DNA from: Dysgonamonadaceae bacterium
GTDB lineage: Bacteria; Bacteroidota; Bacteroidia; Bacteroidales; Azobacteroidaceae
Direction of reading: 5' to 3'
Assembly (NCBI GenBank): GCA_031276105.1
Contig: JAISNS010000172.1
Coordinates: forward strand, 1 to 6,044
Length of the DNA: 6,044 bases
The notes under the pieces are model-generated. The model saw only the letters and a program-made list of their open reading frames with translations, did not search any database and had not been told where the DNA came from. Below, one piece after another: positions 5,889 to 6,044 of the stretch. The number at the start of each line of letters is the position of its first letter. Within the stretch, counting starts at the first letter, position 1. The position numbers and the translations under genes are program-made.

Positions 5889-6044
5889 TCAACTTGTTCG
5901 TTTGTTTCTCGGATGATGTTCCAGAATCTCGCTTCGCAGGAAATCCCTGTCCAAATGGGTATAAATTTCGGTAGTCGTAATTTGTTCGTGCCCCAGCATC
6001 TGTTGAATAGCCCGTAAATTGGCTCCACCCTCCAACAAATGCGT
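5889..6044 (-). CDS. xerD: Tyrosine recombinase XerD, C-terminal end (partial)
   Basis: The window cuts this gene at its 5' side; 51 codons and a TGA (5891-5889) remain, with no start in view. The fragment reads [18 protein letters not shown], then [12 protein letters not shown], then [16 protein letters not shown]. It carries the box II histidine of LGH (codon at 5990-5988) and the nucleophilic tyrosine of IYTH (5963-5961). The LLEGGANLR and EHHPRN wording is that of XerD rather than XerC. XerD resolves chromosome dimers at dif with XerC and FtsK. The other catalytic Arg and His/Lys residues lie outside the window. It converges on the acyltransferase gene with only 18 nt between the stops. 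Confidence 0.88.
   Translation of the reverse strand, partial: THLLEGGANLRAIQQMLGHEQITTTEIYTHLDRDFLRSEILEHHPRNKRTS

Noticed and set aside
1..6044. CRISPR array, insertion sequence or phage genes
   Set aside because: No spaced direct repeats, transposase or phage protein is seen; the recombinase at the right edge has the wording of chromosomal XerD, not an integrase.

Overview
The window looks like chromosomal DNA of a Bacteroidota member, most likely order Bacteroidales. Two upstream regions carry the Bacteroidota sigma-factor -7 element TAnnTTTG (TATCTTTG on the minus strand at 2404-2397, TACCTTTG on the plus strand at 3410-3417). Most starts lack a clear Shine-Dalgarno sequence, the intergenic DNA is AT-rich, and the proteins recognised (XerD ending in a HHPRN-type tail, TM2 and DUF2752 proteins, peptidase E, a WcaJ/WbaP-type priming transferase) fit that group. 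The genus cannot be read from the sequence.

Layout. Positions 1-336 hold no convincing gene, only two inverted repeats and a short tandem repeat. A minus-strand operon then runs from 2348 down to 337: TM2-domain protein, DUF2752 protein, Tic20/DUF4870-like membrane protein, and a membrane-anchored M48 zinc metallopeptidase. Its gaps are 12 nt, a 4-nt overlap and 21 nt, and one promoter lies in front. Next upstream on the same strand is a peptidase E gene (pepE, 3244-2525) with a complete Ser/Asp/His set. On the plus strand, with its own promoter, is a two-gene unit: a polyprenyl-phosphate sugar-phosphate transferase that starts surface-polysaccharide synthesis (3448-4857), and a FemAB/GNAT-like acyltransferase (4857-5870) whose ATG overlaps the preceding stop. 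The right edge holds the last 51 codons of a convergent xerD (minus strand, stop at 5889).

How the genes may work together. The four minus-strand proteins are all predicted to be membrane-embedded or membrane-anchored and are compactly co-transcribed. They could form an envelope quality-control or membrane-remodelling module served by the M48 peptidase, but this is inference, because three of the four belong to families without a settled function. The plus-strand pair fits synthesis and acyl modification of a lipid-linked glycan, although no polymerase, flippase or further glycosyltransferase is visible here.

The most unusual feature is a set of small intergenic repeats that run into coding sequence. 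A hairpin repeat built on GCGGAT/ATCCGC supplies the stop codon and last residues of pepE. A 7-bp tandem repeat supplies the last codons and stop of the M48 gene. An identical 14-mer sits immediately before the pepE start and again beyond its 3' end. A CGCGAAGCG core is shared by the repeats at about 322-352 and 2435-2477.
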